From NCBI GenBank assembly GCA_002327885.1, contig DCUS01000217.1, positions 1 to 17,358 of the forward strand: a stretch of 17,358 nt of DNA, given 5' to 3'. Positions within the stretch are counted from its first letter, which is position 1. Each line of letters begins with the position of its first letter. This document shows positions 7,104 through 14,456 of this stretch, piece after piece. Made by a program: the position numbers and the translations under genes. The notes beneath the pieces were generated by a model, which was given only the letters and a program-made list of their open reading frames with translations, was not told the origin of the DNA and searched no databases. Source of the stretch: Syntrophaceae bacterium UBA2208 (GTDB lineage Bacteria > Desulfobacterota > BSN033 > UBA1163).

Positions 7104-9452
7104 TTATAAATCCATAAAATAGGGTTTGTGTCCTACCGAACCAATATTCAGAAGATTAATATAGAAATTGAACTTCACCTCCTTCTTGCGAGTTCCATCG
7201 GGGGACCGGCCCCAGTGTTCCACCACGAAGGCTGCGCTCCAGCATTGCGCTTGATATTCCGCCCCATAGGCGCTCACCACATTATAACGGTCTAAGAGAT
7301 TATAGCGAAATCCGGCAAAAAGGTATAAAGGGTCTATCGTCTTCACCCGGGCATCCAGGTTGATTTGATGAACCCTGCCACTGGTGTCGTGATACGGGTA
7401 GAAGTAAGGGGGAACCGTCGCACGGGGGTCGAAGATGAGCTCCTCGATACTGCTTTTGGTGTTTCGATATTGGACTTTAAAAACATCATTCCTCCGGTCC
7501 CTGACCTTCAGGGTGAAATTGAATCGATCCAAACCCCACCGATGAGGGTTGAGTTCCGCATCCCAACGAGCGGTCACGAAGGGATTAAAATTCCACCAGA
7601 ACTCACCCCGAATATTAGAAAAGTAATGTTTCTCCTGGTAGTCAAGCCTGAAAGGATTTTCGAAATTGTGACGGAGGGAAGACCCATAGGGGTCTCCGAA
7701 ACTGTAACTTTGAGAGATGATGAATTTGCCATATTCATAAGGTCCGGAGCTCACCCCTTCTTTCTCAGGTTTCCCGATCAGGCGTTGAGTGATTCCAAAG
7801 GTAACCTCATTGGCATAGGGAATCCGGTCCCCCTCATCAAAGACAGGAATATCATCCTGATTCACCCGGGGGCTGTAGTGATAACTGATCATCGGTTCGA
7901 TGGTATGCAGCCACTTCGACACCTTAAAAAGATTGGAGATCTTTGAAAGCCTCTCTCCACCATAGACCCGGTAAAACTCCGCGGATAGCTGCATCTTTGC
8001 CTCAAGGGTTTCTCTCAATTCTGAGCTGCGGTATTGAAGTCCGGGATGATTGTCGGTGGAATCGACGGGGACGAGAAGGCCTGTGGTTTTATCAGGAATC
8101 GTGATATTATTATAATGGTAAGGATGGTAAGTCGATTTGTAATAGGTCCCTCTCACCCCGATATCCGATTCAAACTTCAATACACCGAAAATCCTTACGG
8201 GATAAAAAAGTTTTGGAAAGAGATCGCCTCGATGTGCCTCCGCCCCTTTTTCACGCCAGAAATGGGTATAGGATGAGGCGAGGTCATAAAAAAGAGGCGT
8301 CTTAAACAGCGACTGGGGATGGGCATAAAAACTGACCTGCGGAAGTATCTGAACCGTGTCGTCATTACTGGTCTGGGTCAGATTATCAAAAACTTCATTA
8401 TCTACAATGAAACTAAACTGATCCCAGTTCTTTCCTCCAAAAAGAACGGATCTCAATTGCCTTGAACTCCTGGAATCAATCTTGGCCTCCCTGGGGAAGT
8501 CTTCGTCAAAATCATAAAGATATTCATGATCGCTCACATAACTGATATCCCCTTTGAGATAGAAATCATAGGGCAACTTCTGCTGGTGCTGGACGAAGAA
8601 GGCATAGCGATTCCGATTAAAGTCCTGATCGTCGATGAAGTAGAAACTGGCTTGCCCGCTTGTCTCCCGGGCCAGGGCATAGCGATATTCCAAACCTTCT
8701 TTAAACCCCCTCTCTCCTAAGTAATCCAGGTAGAAAGTGGCATCCATGTTTTTTGCGAAGGCCCAATAAAATCCGGTCTTCACTTCCGGGCCGTACTTGT
8801 CGGAATATCCCCCTCGGGGAATGAGAAAACCGGTTTGTCTTTCTTGTCTGACAGGAAAAGTCCCCCAAGGGAAATAAAGAACCGGAATATCCTCAAGGTG
8901 GAAGAGGACGCCCTTGGCAATTCCCCATCCCCCGAAAGCCATCTCTTTCACTTCCAATTCCTTCACCTTAAATTTCCAGGGGGGTCGTTTGGCGTCACAG
9001 GTCGTTAATGAGCCATCTCGTATTCGATAATGTTTCTCCCCTAATTTTTCTGCCACTTTACCCGTGATATGAAAATTCTGTTCTTTCAAAAAGAGTCTGG
9101 CATCATGAATCTTTCCCAACCGGGTCTCTAAATTGACTTCTAACCGTTGACATTCAATAACATCCTCTCCCTCTCTTAATAAAACGTTCCCCCAGGCCAC
9201 TACATCTTTAGTCTCCATGTTCAATTGAGCATGATCTGCTTTAAGAGAGAACTCCCCTCGGTACACCTCCACCTGTCCATGGGCGTGATAGAGTTGCGTT
9301 TCCCGTTCGTAGGTGAGTTCATCGGCCTCAATCTCAACAGGCCCTTCTTCTTTCGCCACACTCATCTCCACAACCTTCGCATCGACAGAAAGGGGACAGG
9401 CGATGACGAAGAGAAAGAAAAAAAAGCTCAGAATAAGCCGGTGGGCACTCAT
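7104..9452 (-). CDS. lptD: LPS assembly outer membrane protein LptD
   Basis: The outer-membrane beta-barrel that, with LptE, inserts LPS into the outer leaflet. The 782-residue protein has a signal peptide (about 1-25), an LptA-like OstA_N domain (about 38-150, beginning VEIEADELTYE), then the OstA_C barrel rich in aromatic alternating strands to the C-terminus. Mature-region cysteines are C101, C152 (in LTTCDAKRPPW) and C737 (in AQCWSAAF). C152 and C737 correspond by context to E. coli C173 and the C724/C725 pair, so one inter-domain disulfide seems possible; the E. coli N-terminal Cys31 has no counterpart. VIAC at 16-19 resembles a lipobox, though SVDA/K at 25 also fits signal peptidase I. 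Start ATG at 9452 overlaps the folC stop (ATGA) and has GAGG 6 bp upstream. Confidence 0.94.
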   Translation of the reverse strand: MSAHRLILSFFFFLFVIACPLSVDAKVVEMSVAKEEGPVEIEADELTYERETQLYHAHGQVEVYRGEFSLKADHAQLNMETKDVVAWGNVLLREGEDVIECQRLEVNLETRLGKIHDARLFLKEQNFHITGKVAEKLGEKHYRIRDGSLTTCDAKRPPWKFKVKELEVKEMAFGGWGIAKGVLFHLEDIPVLYFPWGTFPVRQERQTGFLIPRGGYSDKYGPEVKTGFYWAFAKNMDATFYLDYLGERGFKEGLEYRYALARETSGQASFYFIDDQDFNRNRYAFFVQHQQKLPYDFYLKGDISYVSDHEYLYDFDEDFPREAKIDSRSSRQLRSVLFGGKNWDQFSFIVDNEVFDNLTQTSNDDTVQILPQVSFYAHPQSLFKTPLFYDLASSYTHFWREKGAEAHRGDLFPKLFYPVRIFGVLKFESDIGVRGTYYKSTYHPYHYNNITIPDKTTGLLVPVDSTDNHPGLQYRSSELRETLEAKMQLSAEFYRVYGGERLSKISNLFKVSKWLHTIEPMISYHYSPRVNQDDIPVFDEGDRIPYANEVTFGITQRLIGKPEKEGVSSGPYEYGKFIISQSYSFGDPYGSSLRHNFENPFRLDYQEKHYFSNIRGEFWWNFNPFVTARWDAELNPHRWGLDRFNFTLKVRDRRNDVFKVQYRNTKSSIEELIFDPRATVPPYFYPYHDTSGRVHQINLDARVKTIDPLYLFAGFRYNLLDRYNVVSAYGAEYQAQCWSAAFVVEHWGRSPDGTRKKEVKFNFYINLLNIGSVGHKPYFMDL

Positions 9453-10741
9453 ATTTCCCTCTTGGGATAAAAATAGGCACGAGCCTCCCCAACCGTATAG
9501 AGGGATCCGGTGATACAGAGGAGATCCTCTTGGTGAGTCAGGGCAAGCCCCCTCTCAATCGCTTCTTTAAAATCTTCCGCAACCTCCGCTTTTTTTCCAT
9601 TTTGTCCCAATGCCTTTTTGAGCAGGGAAGGAGGCGCGGCGCGGTCCGTATGTGGTTTGGTGAGGATGATGTGATCCGCCCGAGGGGCCAAAAGATGAAG
9701 CATGGACTGGATGTCTTTGTCCTTCATGATGCCGAGAAGAAGAATGAGGCGTTGATATTGAAATTCCCTCTCCAAACATTCCTTCAGAACAAGGGCTCCT
9801 GCTGGATTGTGAGCGCCATCGAGGATCACCCGAGGAGAAGAAGAAACCATTTCCAATCTCCCCGGCCAATCCACCTCTTTCAACCCATCGACCATTGCCT
9901 CCGTGGAGATGCGATATCCTAAATCCTCGAGAACCTCTGCCGCTCCAAGGGCGGTCGTTGCATTGATGACCTGATGAAATCCTTTTAGATTGAGACGGAC
10001 CCCCCACAACTTTCGATTGAGGCCTTCATAATCAAAGTTCTCCTCTTCTCCCCGGACATATCGAAATTCCTTTCCCACCCGATAATAAGGAGAGCTCTTG
10101 GCCTCGCACAATTTTGAAAAGAGGCGAACCACGTGAGGCTGCTCCGCAGCGGTAATGAGCGGCCTTCCCTTTTTAATAATACCCGCCTTCTCGCGAGCAA
10201 TCTTCAAGAGACTTTTACCCAGATATTCTTCATGATCTTTGGCAATGTTGGTGATGATGGAGAGCAGCGGGTCGACCACGTTGGTGGAATCAAGTCTTCC
10301 GCCCAAACCGACCTCTAAAATGGCCACGTCCACCCATTTCTGCTTAAAATAGTGAAGCGCCATCGCTGTGGTGAAATCGAAGAAAGTAAAAGGAGGAGTG
10401 ATTCCCGCTGTCTCGATTTCCCTTTTGATCCATCCTGACAGTTCAGCCACCTCTTCTTCCTCGATCTCCTTTCCGTTCACCTTGATCCGTTCGGTAAATC
10501 GAATGAGATGAGGAGAAGTGTACAAACCCACTCGATAGCCCTCTTTCTGCAGGATCGAGCCGATCATCGCCGCGGTGGATCCTTTCCCGTTGGTCCCTCC
10601 GATGTGGATGGCTTGAATATCTTGGTGGGGGTTTCCAATGGCGTTGAGAATCCTTTCCACCTGAGTCAATCCGAAGATCATCCCAAACTTTTCAAGACCG
10701 TAAAGATAATCTAACGATTGTTGATAGGCGTTTTGGCCCAT
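9449..10741 (-). CDS. folC: Bifunctional folylpolyglutamate synthase / dihydrofolate synthase
   Basis: A cytoplasmic Mur-ligase-type ATPase that adds glutamate to dihydropteroate and/or reduced folates. It has 430 residues from ATG at 10741. GGTNGKGST (48-56) is the ATP-binding loop and TSPHL (75-79) lies in the conserved omega-loop region; GGRLDSTNV and LDGAHNP are further family blocks. I prefer the ATG at 10741 to the TTG at 10795, which would overlap accD and add 18 residues unlike the family. The Shine-Dalgarno site is weak (GAGAGAG about 8-15 bp upstream). It begins 16 bp after accD, a common pairing, and its stop overlaps lptD by ATGA. Whether it has both activities cannot be read from sequence. 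Confidence 0.93.
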   Translation of the reverse strand: MGQNAYQQSLDYLYGLEKFGMIFGLTQVERILNAIGNPHQDIQAIHIGGTNGKGSTAAMIGSILQKEGYRVGLYTSPHLIRFTERIKVNGKEIEEEEVAELSGWIKREIETAGITPPFTFFDFTTAMALHYFKQKWVDVAILEVGLGGRLDSTNVVDPLLSIITNIAKDHEEYLGKSLLKIAREKAGIIKKGRPLITAAEQPHVVRLFSKLCEAKSSPYYRVGKEFRYVRGEEENFDYEGLNRKLWGVRLNLKGFHQVINATTALGAAEVLEDLGYRISTEAMVDGLKEVDWPGRLEMVSSSPRVILDGAHNPAGALVLKECLEREFQYQRLILLLGIMKDKDIQSMLHLLAPRADHIILTKPHTDRAAPPSLLKKALGQNGKKAEVAEDFKEAIERGLALTHQEDLLCITGSLYTVGEARAYFYPKREI

Positions 10742-10757
10742 GAATCCATACTCTCTC

Positions 10758-11612
10758 TTAACTTTGGGATTTAAGCATTTCCAAGAGCGAGGCAAGTGTG
10801 TGTCTCAGATCCTTACGCTCCACGATCAGGTCCACCATCCCATGTTCGAGAAGGTACTCGGCTCTCTGAAATCCTTCTGGAAGCTCCGCCCGAATCGTCT
10901 CCTTAATCACCCTCGGCCCCGCAAATCCGATCATCGCTTTTGGCTCCGCAATGATGATATCCCCCAACATGGCAATACTGGCAGAAACTCCACCCGTGGT
11001 GGGGTCGGTCAATACGGAGATATAAGGGACTTTCGCCTCGCTCAGTTTAGCCAAGGCCGCACTCGTTTTGGCCATCTGCATCAAGGAGAGGATCCCTTCC
11101 TGCATTCTCGCTCCTCCCGAAGCGCAGAAAATCACCACACCGATTCTCTTTTCGACGGCCCGCTCAATCAAACGGGTGATCTTCTCTCCCACTACCGATC
11201 CCAAACTTCCACCCATAAAATTAAACTCAAAAATGCCGACCATGGCTGGCTGGCTTTCGATCCTGGCCTCTCCACAGAGGATGGCATCCTTTTGCCCCGT
11301 CTTCTCCTGGGATTCTTTCACTCGAGAGGTATATCGTTTCGAATCCTTGAACTCCAAAGGATCGGCAGAAACCAGTTCGGCATCATATTCAATGAAAGTC
11401 CCGGGGTCCACGACGCAATCGATTCTCCTCCGAGCAGGAATTTGAAAATGATAATTGCACTTAGGGCACACCTGAAAATTTCGTTCGATGACTTTCCGAT
11501 AAATGATCTCATTACAGGAGTTACATTTCACCCAGAGCTGATCAGAAGGTTTCAGCTCCTCTCGCTTCTCTTTCCCTTCTTTTTCTTCTTCACTCTTTTT
11601 AAACCAGGGCAT
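10758..11612 (-). CDS. accD: Acetyl-CoA carboxylase carboxyltransferase subunit beta
   Basis: Subunit of the carboxyltransferase that transfers CO2 from biotin to acetyl-CoA to give malonyl-CoA, committing carbon to fatty acids and hence to lipid A. The 284 residues have the normal length. An N-terminal four-cysteine zinc ribbon is clear (C30, C33, C49, C52), and the crotonase-fold core contains GGSLGSVVGEKI, CASGGARMQEG and the TTGGVSAS block. ATG at 11612 has GAGG about 13 bp upstream, a weakly placed site; an ATG 13 bp further up is out of frame. It heads the long minus-strand run, so malonyl-CoA supply and LPS assembly may share transcription. A good promoter candidate lies at 11646-11674. 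Confidence 0.96.
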   Translation of the reverse strand: MPWFKKSEEEKEGKEKREELKPSDQLWVKCNSCNEIIYRKVIERNFQVCPKCNYHFQIPARRRIDCVVDPGTFIEYDAELVSADPLEFKDSKRYTSRVKESQEKTGQKDAILCGEARIESQPAMVGIFEFNFMGGSLGSVVGEKITRLIERAVEKRIGVVIFCASGGARMQEGILSLMQMAKTSAALAKLSEAKVPYISVLTDPTTGGVSASIAMLGDIIIAEPKAMIGFAGPRVIKETIRAELPEGFQRAEYLLEHGMVDLIVERKDLRHTLASLLEMLKSQS

Positions 11613-11645
11613 CCGTTTCGGCCATCCTCTATTTACAGGTGATTA

Positions 11646-11674
11646 AAACTAACAAAATCATGAGAAGATGTCAA
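11646..11674 (-). promoter_or_regulatory. Sigma70-type promoter candidate for the accD-folC-lptD run
   Basis: On the minus strand a perfect TTGACA (11674-11669) is followed after 17 bp by TAGTTT (11651-11646). Transcription would start near 11639, giving a leader of about 27 nt before accD. This is the only clear promoter upstream of the long minus-strand cluster. It lies back to back with the rlmD promoter. Confidence 0.5.
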
Positions 11675-11705
11675 TCATTCTCCCCCTTCGTATCCCTTCA
11701 ATCCA

Positions 11706-11734
11706 TTGAAACCCTTTCCCCTCTGTGCTATTTT
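11706..11734 (+). promoter_or_regulatory. Sigma70-type promoter candidate for rlmD, predicted leaderless
   Basis: TTGAAA (11706-11711), a 17-bp spacer, then TATTTT (11729-11734). A start 7 bp after the -10 box would fall on 11741, the A of the rlmD ATG. No Shine-Dalgarno sequence precedes that ATG, which agrees with a leaderless message. Confidence 0.5.
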
Positions 11735-11740
11735 TAGACC

Positions 11741-13024
11741 ATGATAAAAAAAGTTCAGGGACGTATTGAATCCGTCGCTTTTAAAGGATATGGAGTGGCC
11801 CGGATCCACGATAAGGTGGCCTTCATCCCTCACACCGTAACCGGCGATGAGGTATGGATTGAGATGATCGAAGAGAAGAAAAGGTACTCGATGGGGAGAC
11901 TCGTCCGGATCGTGGAACCCTCTCCCTGGAGGGTGACTCCTCCCTGTCCCTCGTTCGGGGAATGCGGAGGCTGCCAGTGGCAACACATCGATTATTCCTT
12001 CCAAGTGAAATTAAAAGAAGAAATTTTAAAAGACCTTCTGAATCGATTCGGAGGGGTGAAAGAACTTCCCCCGGTTTGCGTCTTCCCATCCCCCAAACCT
12101 TATGCCTATCGGGTCAGGGTTCAGTGGAAAGTTTATGGAAAAGCAATGGGCTATTTCCGGGAAAAATCGCATCACGTGGCAGATATTCAAAAATGTCCGG
12201 TCGCACATCCTTTAATTAACCGGATGCTTCCATGGGTTCGAAAAATGTCATCGTCCTTCTCTCAAATAAAAGAAACGGAATTAAACGTTTCCCCGGATGA
12301 AAACAAAGGAGTTCTGATCCTCCATTCCCTTGCGTTTGAGCGAGGAACAGAAAGAATCTTGAAGGAATTTCTGCGAAACCACGCTATGTTCAAGGGAATC
12401 GCTATCGCAAAAGAAGAAGAAAACATCCTTTTCGGGGACCCTGCTCTTAACTTAACCATTTCTTTGGATCAAGAGGAGGAAAAGAAAAATCTCACATTCC
12501 GGATCTCACCCGGAAGTTTTTCACAGGTTAATCCGGGACAGAATCAAACCTTGATTCAGACCGCCCTTGACTTTTCGGAAGTGAGTCGCGAGGAAACCCT
12601 TCTCGATCTTTATGCCGGTGTTGGAAATTTAACGCTCCCATTGGCAATGGGAGCGAGGAAGGTCTTCGGAATAGAAGAAAATGGACGGGCGATTGAGGAT
12701 GCCCGCTTCAATGCAAAAAGAAACGAAATCAGAAATTGTGACTTTATTCATGGAAGGGTGGAAGAAGTTTTGATGCATTGGAGAAGAGAAATACCTGATC
12801 TGATCGTCCTCGACCCTCCCAGGACGGGTTGCAAGACGGTCTTGGATCAAATGGTAAGGTTGAAACCTGAAAAAATTGTTTATATCTCGTGTGAACCCAC
12901 GACGTTCTCACGGGACCTTCGCCTCTTCACTGAAAAGGGATACTCTCTCCATAAGCTCGGCCTCATTGATATGTTCCCGCAGACCTACCACATGGAAGTG
13001 ATCGGATTATTGCAAAAAGGTTGA
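11741..13024 (+). CDS. rlmD: 23S rRNA (uracil-5-)-methyltransferase, RlmD/TrmA family
   Basis: An SAM-dependent enzyme that makes 5-methyluridine in RNA, most likely 23S rRNA. The 427-residue protein begins with a TRAM RNA-binding domain (about 1-58). It carries the [4Fe-4S] ligands C69, C75, C78 and C152, matching the pattern of E. coli RumA/RlmD. The methyltransferase part shows SQVNP (261-265), DLYAGVGNLTLPLA (289-302, SAM site), DPPRTG (358-363), catalytic C384 in YISCEPTTFSRDL and general base E419 in HMEVI. The ATG at 11741 has no Shine-Dalgarno site. RlmC, RlmCD and TrmA are close relatives, so the exact target uridine is uncertain. It stands alone, divergent from accD and convergent with hisG. 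Confidence 0.9.
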   Translation: MIKKVQGRIESVAFKGYGVARIHDKVAFIPHTVTGDEVWIEMIEEKKRYSMGRLVRIVEPSPWRVTPPCPSFGECGGCQWQHIDYSFQVKLKEEILKDLLNRFGGVKELPPVCVFPSPKPYAYRVRVQWKVYGKAMGYFREKSHHVADIQKCPVAHPLINRMLPWVRKMSSSFSQIKETELNVSPDENKGVLILHSLAFERGTERILKEFLRNHAMFKGIAIAKEEENILFGDPALNLTISLDQEEEKKNLTFRISPGSFSQVNPGQNQTLIQTALDFSEVSREETLLDLYAGVGNLTLPLAMGARKVFGIEENGRAIEDARFNAKRNEIRNCDFIHGRVEEVLMHWRREIPDLIVLDPPRTGCKTVLDQMVRLKPEKIVYISCEPTTFSRDLRLFTEKGYSLHKLGLIDMFPQTYHMEVIGLLQKG

Positions 13025-13088
13025 GGTCGAGGCTAAGGTCAAGAAAAAAGATTTCTTCTCAGCCTCAGCTTCAGTCTAAACCTCAACC
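13019..13088. repeat. Degenerate 6-bp word array with inverted arms between convergent genes
   Basis: From 13019 the plus strand reads GGTTGA, GGTCGA and related GGYYRA hexamers to about 13042. The same word occurs on the minus strand from 13088 to about 13061. Perfect inverted pieces are GGTTGAGGT/ACCTCAACC (13019-13027, 13080-13088), GAGGCT/AGCCTC (13029-13034, 13061-13066) and AAGAAA/TTTCTT (13041-13046, 13052-13057). The centre holds AAAAAGATTT, as at 5782-5791. It could fold as a long imperfect hairpin ending both rlmD and hisG, but no T-run follows on either strand. The first bases overlap the rlmD stop. Confidence 0.55.
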
Positions 13089-13100
13089 TGATCTTTAATG

Positions 13101-13973
13101 TCAGATGACTTTGTTGAGCGGATACTCAATAATTCCGATGGCTCCCCGTCTTTGTAATTTTGGGATAAGCTCCCGAACGACCTTCTCAGAAATGATCGTT
13201 TCCACGGAAAACCAATCGGTCTGGAAGAGATTGGCAACCGTGGGAGCGGTGATGCTGGGAAGAATCTCAATCACACTCTTAAGATCATTCGCTGAAACAT
13301 TCATCTTAACGCCTACCATTCCCTCTGCTCGGAGGGCTCCCTGAAGAAGGAGCGAGATCTGTTCAATTTTTTCTTTCTTCCACGGATCTTGATAAGACTT
13401 CCGGTTGGCGATCAGCTGGGTATTGGTTTGCAGGAGCTCTTCCACAATACGCAGTTTATTGGCCCGCAATGTACTTCCGGTTTCCGTCACCTCGACCACC
13501 GCATCGCACAATCCCTCAATCACCTTTCCCTCTGTGGCGCCCCACGAGAACTCCACATCCACCTTGATTTTTCGCTCGGCAAAGTACCGTTTGGTAAAAC
13601 TCACTAGTTCCGTGAAGATCTTTTTCCCCTCCAAATCCTTCAATCCACGGATGGGAGAATCTTCCGTCACAACCAACACCCATCGAGCAGGGGAAGTGCT
13701 CGCTTTGGAGTAAATCAAATCCTGGACGAGGACGACCTCCGAACCATTCTCCAGAATCCAATCCTTTCCGGTCAGCCCTATATCCAGGGTCCCCGTCTCG
13801 ACAAACCTTGACATCTCCTGAGCCCTGACCAAGGTGCAGCGGATCTCATCGTCATCCACAATGGGGAAATAACTTCGAGCACTCACCGAAATCCTCCAAC
13901 CCGATTTCTTAAAGAGCTCGATGGTGGCGCTCTCCAGACTTCCTTTCGGAATTCCAACCTTCAGTATCTTCAC
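13101..13973 (-). CDS. hisG: ATP phosphoribosyltransferase, long form
   Basis: First enzyme of histidine synthesis; joins ATP and PRPP. The 290 residues indicate the long HisG type with a C-terminal ACT-like regulatory domain (about 215-285), which in known enzymes binds histidine for feedback inhibition and does not need HisZ. The core begins VGIPKGSLE (6-14), with DIGLTGKDW (64-72) and the PRPP-binding stretch around 155-172 containing EVTETGSTLRAN. The start is GTG at 13973, overlapping the hisI stop as GTGA, with GGAGG about 10 bp upstream. It therefore looks translationally coupled to hisI. No other his genes are in the window. Confidence 0.95.
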   Translation of the reverse strand: MKILKVGIPKGSLESATIELFKKSGWRISVSARSYFPIVDDDEIRCTLVRAQEMSRFVETGTLDIGLTGKDWILENGSEVVLVQDLIYSKASTSPARWVLVVTEDSPIRGLKDLEGKKIFTELVSFTKRYFAERKIKVDVEFSWGATEGKVIEGLCDAVVEVTETGSTLRANKLRIVEELLQTNTQLIANRKSYQDPWKKEKIEQISLLLQGALRAEGMVGVKMNVSANDLKSVIEILPSITAPTVANLFQTDWFSVETIISEKVVRELIPKLQRRGAIGIIEYPLNKVI

Positions 13974-14350
13974 CTTCCGTATACCTCCTTCGGATCAAAA
14001 ATCTTCTTTTCGAAAATTTTCCATTCCCCTTTTTCATAGCGTTGATGAAAGCAACTTCGAAAACCCGTATGGCAGGCCGCCCCTCCGATCTGGTCCACCT
14101 TGAGCAAAAGGGTATCACCATCACAATCAAGACGGATCTCCTTCACCTCCTGATAATTCCCTGAGGTTTCCCCTTTGACCCAAATTTTCTGGCGGGACCT
14201 TGACCAGAAGGACGCCCTTCCCGTCTCCACCGTTTTCTCCCACGCCTCTCGATTCATGTAGCCCAACATCAGGACCTCGTGGGTCGCGGCATCCTGAATA
14301 ATGACCGGGACAAGCCCTTCGCCTTTTTTGAAATCGATCTCAATCACCAT
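13970..14350 (-). CDS. hisI: Phosphoribosyl-AMP cyclohydrolase
   Basis: Catalyses the third step of histidine synthesis, opening the adenine ring of PR-AMP. It is a stand-alone 126-residue enzyme without the HisE pyrophosphohydrolase domain. DCDGD (75-79) supplies the Mg-binding aspartates and one zinc cysteine (C76); C93 and C100 in CHTGFRSC complete the zinc site. ATG at 14350 is chosen for the strong GGGGAGG 4 bp upstream; an ATG at 14383 would add 11 residues that run into the upstream repeat region. It overlaps hisG by 4 bp (GTGA). Confidence 0.94.
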   Translation of the reverse strand: MVIEIDFKKGEGLVPVIIQDAATHEVLMLGYMNREAWEKTVETGRASFWSRSRQKIWVKGETSGNYQEVKEIRLDCDGDTLLLKVDQIGGAACHTGFRSCFHQRYEKGEWKIFEKKIFDPKEVYGR

Positions 14351-14359
14351 TTTCCTCCC

Positions 14360-14456
14360 CGGAGAAGTTCGGAGTGGTTTCATTCGCCTGCCTGCCGCAG
14401 GCGGGGAGTCCGGAGGGCTTTACTTTTATCTCTCTGAACTCTGAACTCCGAACTCA
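14360..14456. repeat. 7-bp word array with inverted arm and an embedded G+C-rich hairpin
   Basis: In the DUF72-hisI gap CTGAACT occurs twice in tandem (14434-14440, 14441-14447) followed by CCGAACT (14448-14454). AGTTCGGAGT at 14366-14375 is the perfect inverse of ACTCCGAACT at 14445-14454, so the word appears in both orientations. Between them lies a 7-bp stem, CGCCTGC (14385-14391) with GCAGGCG (14397-14403), around a 5-nt loop. No T-run follows the hairpin. The right arm runs into the DUF72 stop codon. Confidence 0.55.

Noticed and set aside
7365..7946. A 193-codon plus-strand open frame inside lptD
   Set aside because: It lies wholly opposite a strong LptD barrel coding region and shows no domain features.
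10742..10795. Upstream TTG start for folC adding 18 residues
   Set aside because: It would overlap accD by about 38 bp and add sequence unlike FolC. ATG at 10741 begins where the family normally begins.
10740..11642. A 300-codon plus-strand open frame opposite accD and the end of folC
   Set aside because: It is antisense to two well-supported genes, rich in His, Arg and Ser with no recognisable motif, and has no ribosome site. It is a by-product of codon use on the other strand.
13019..13088. A standard bidirectional intrinsic terminator
   Set aside because: The stem is interrupted and no T-run follows on either strand. A looser terminating role is possible, so it is listed as a repeat.
14384..14404. 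Terminator after the DUF72 gene
   Set aside because: The G+C-rich hairpin has no T-run on either strand and sits inside a word array with inverted arms.
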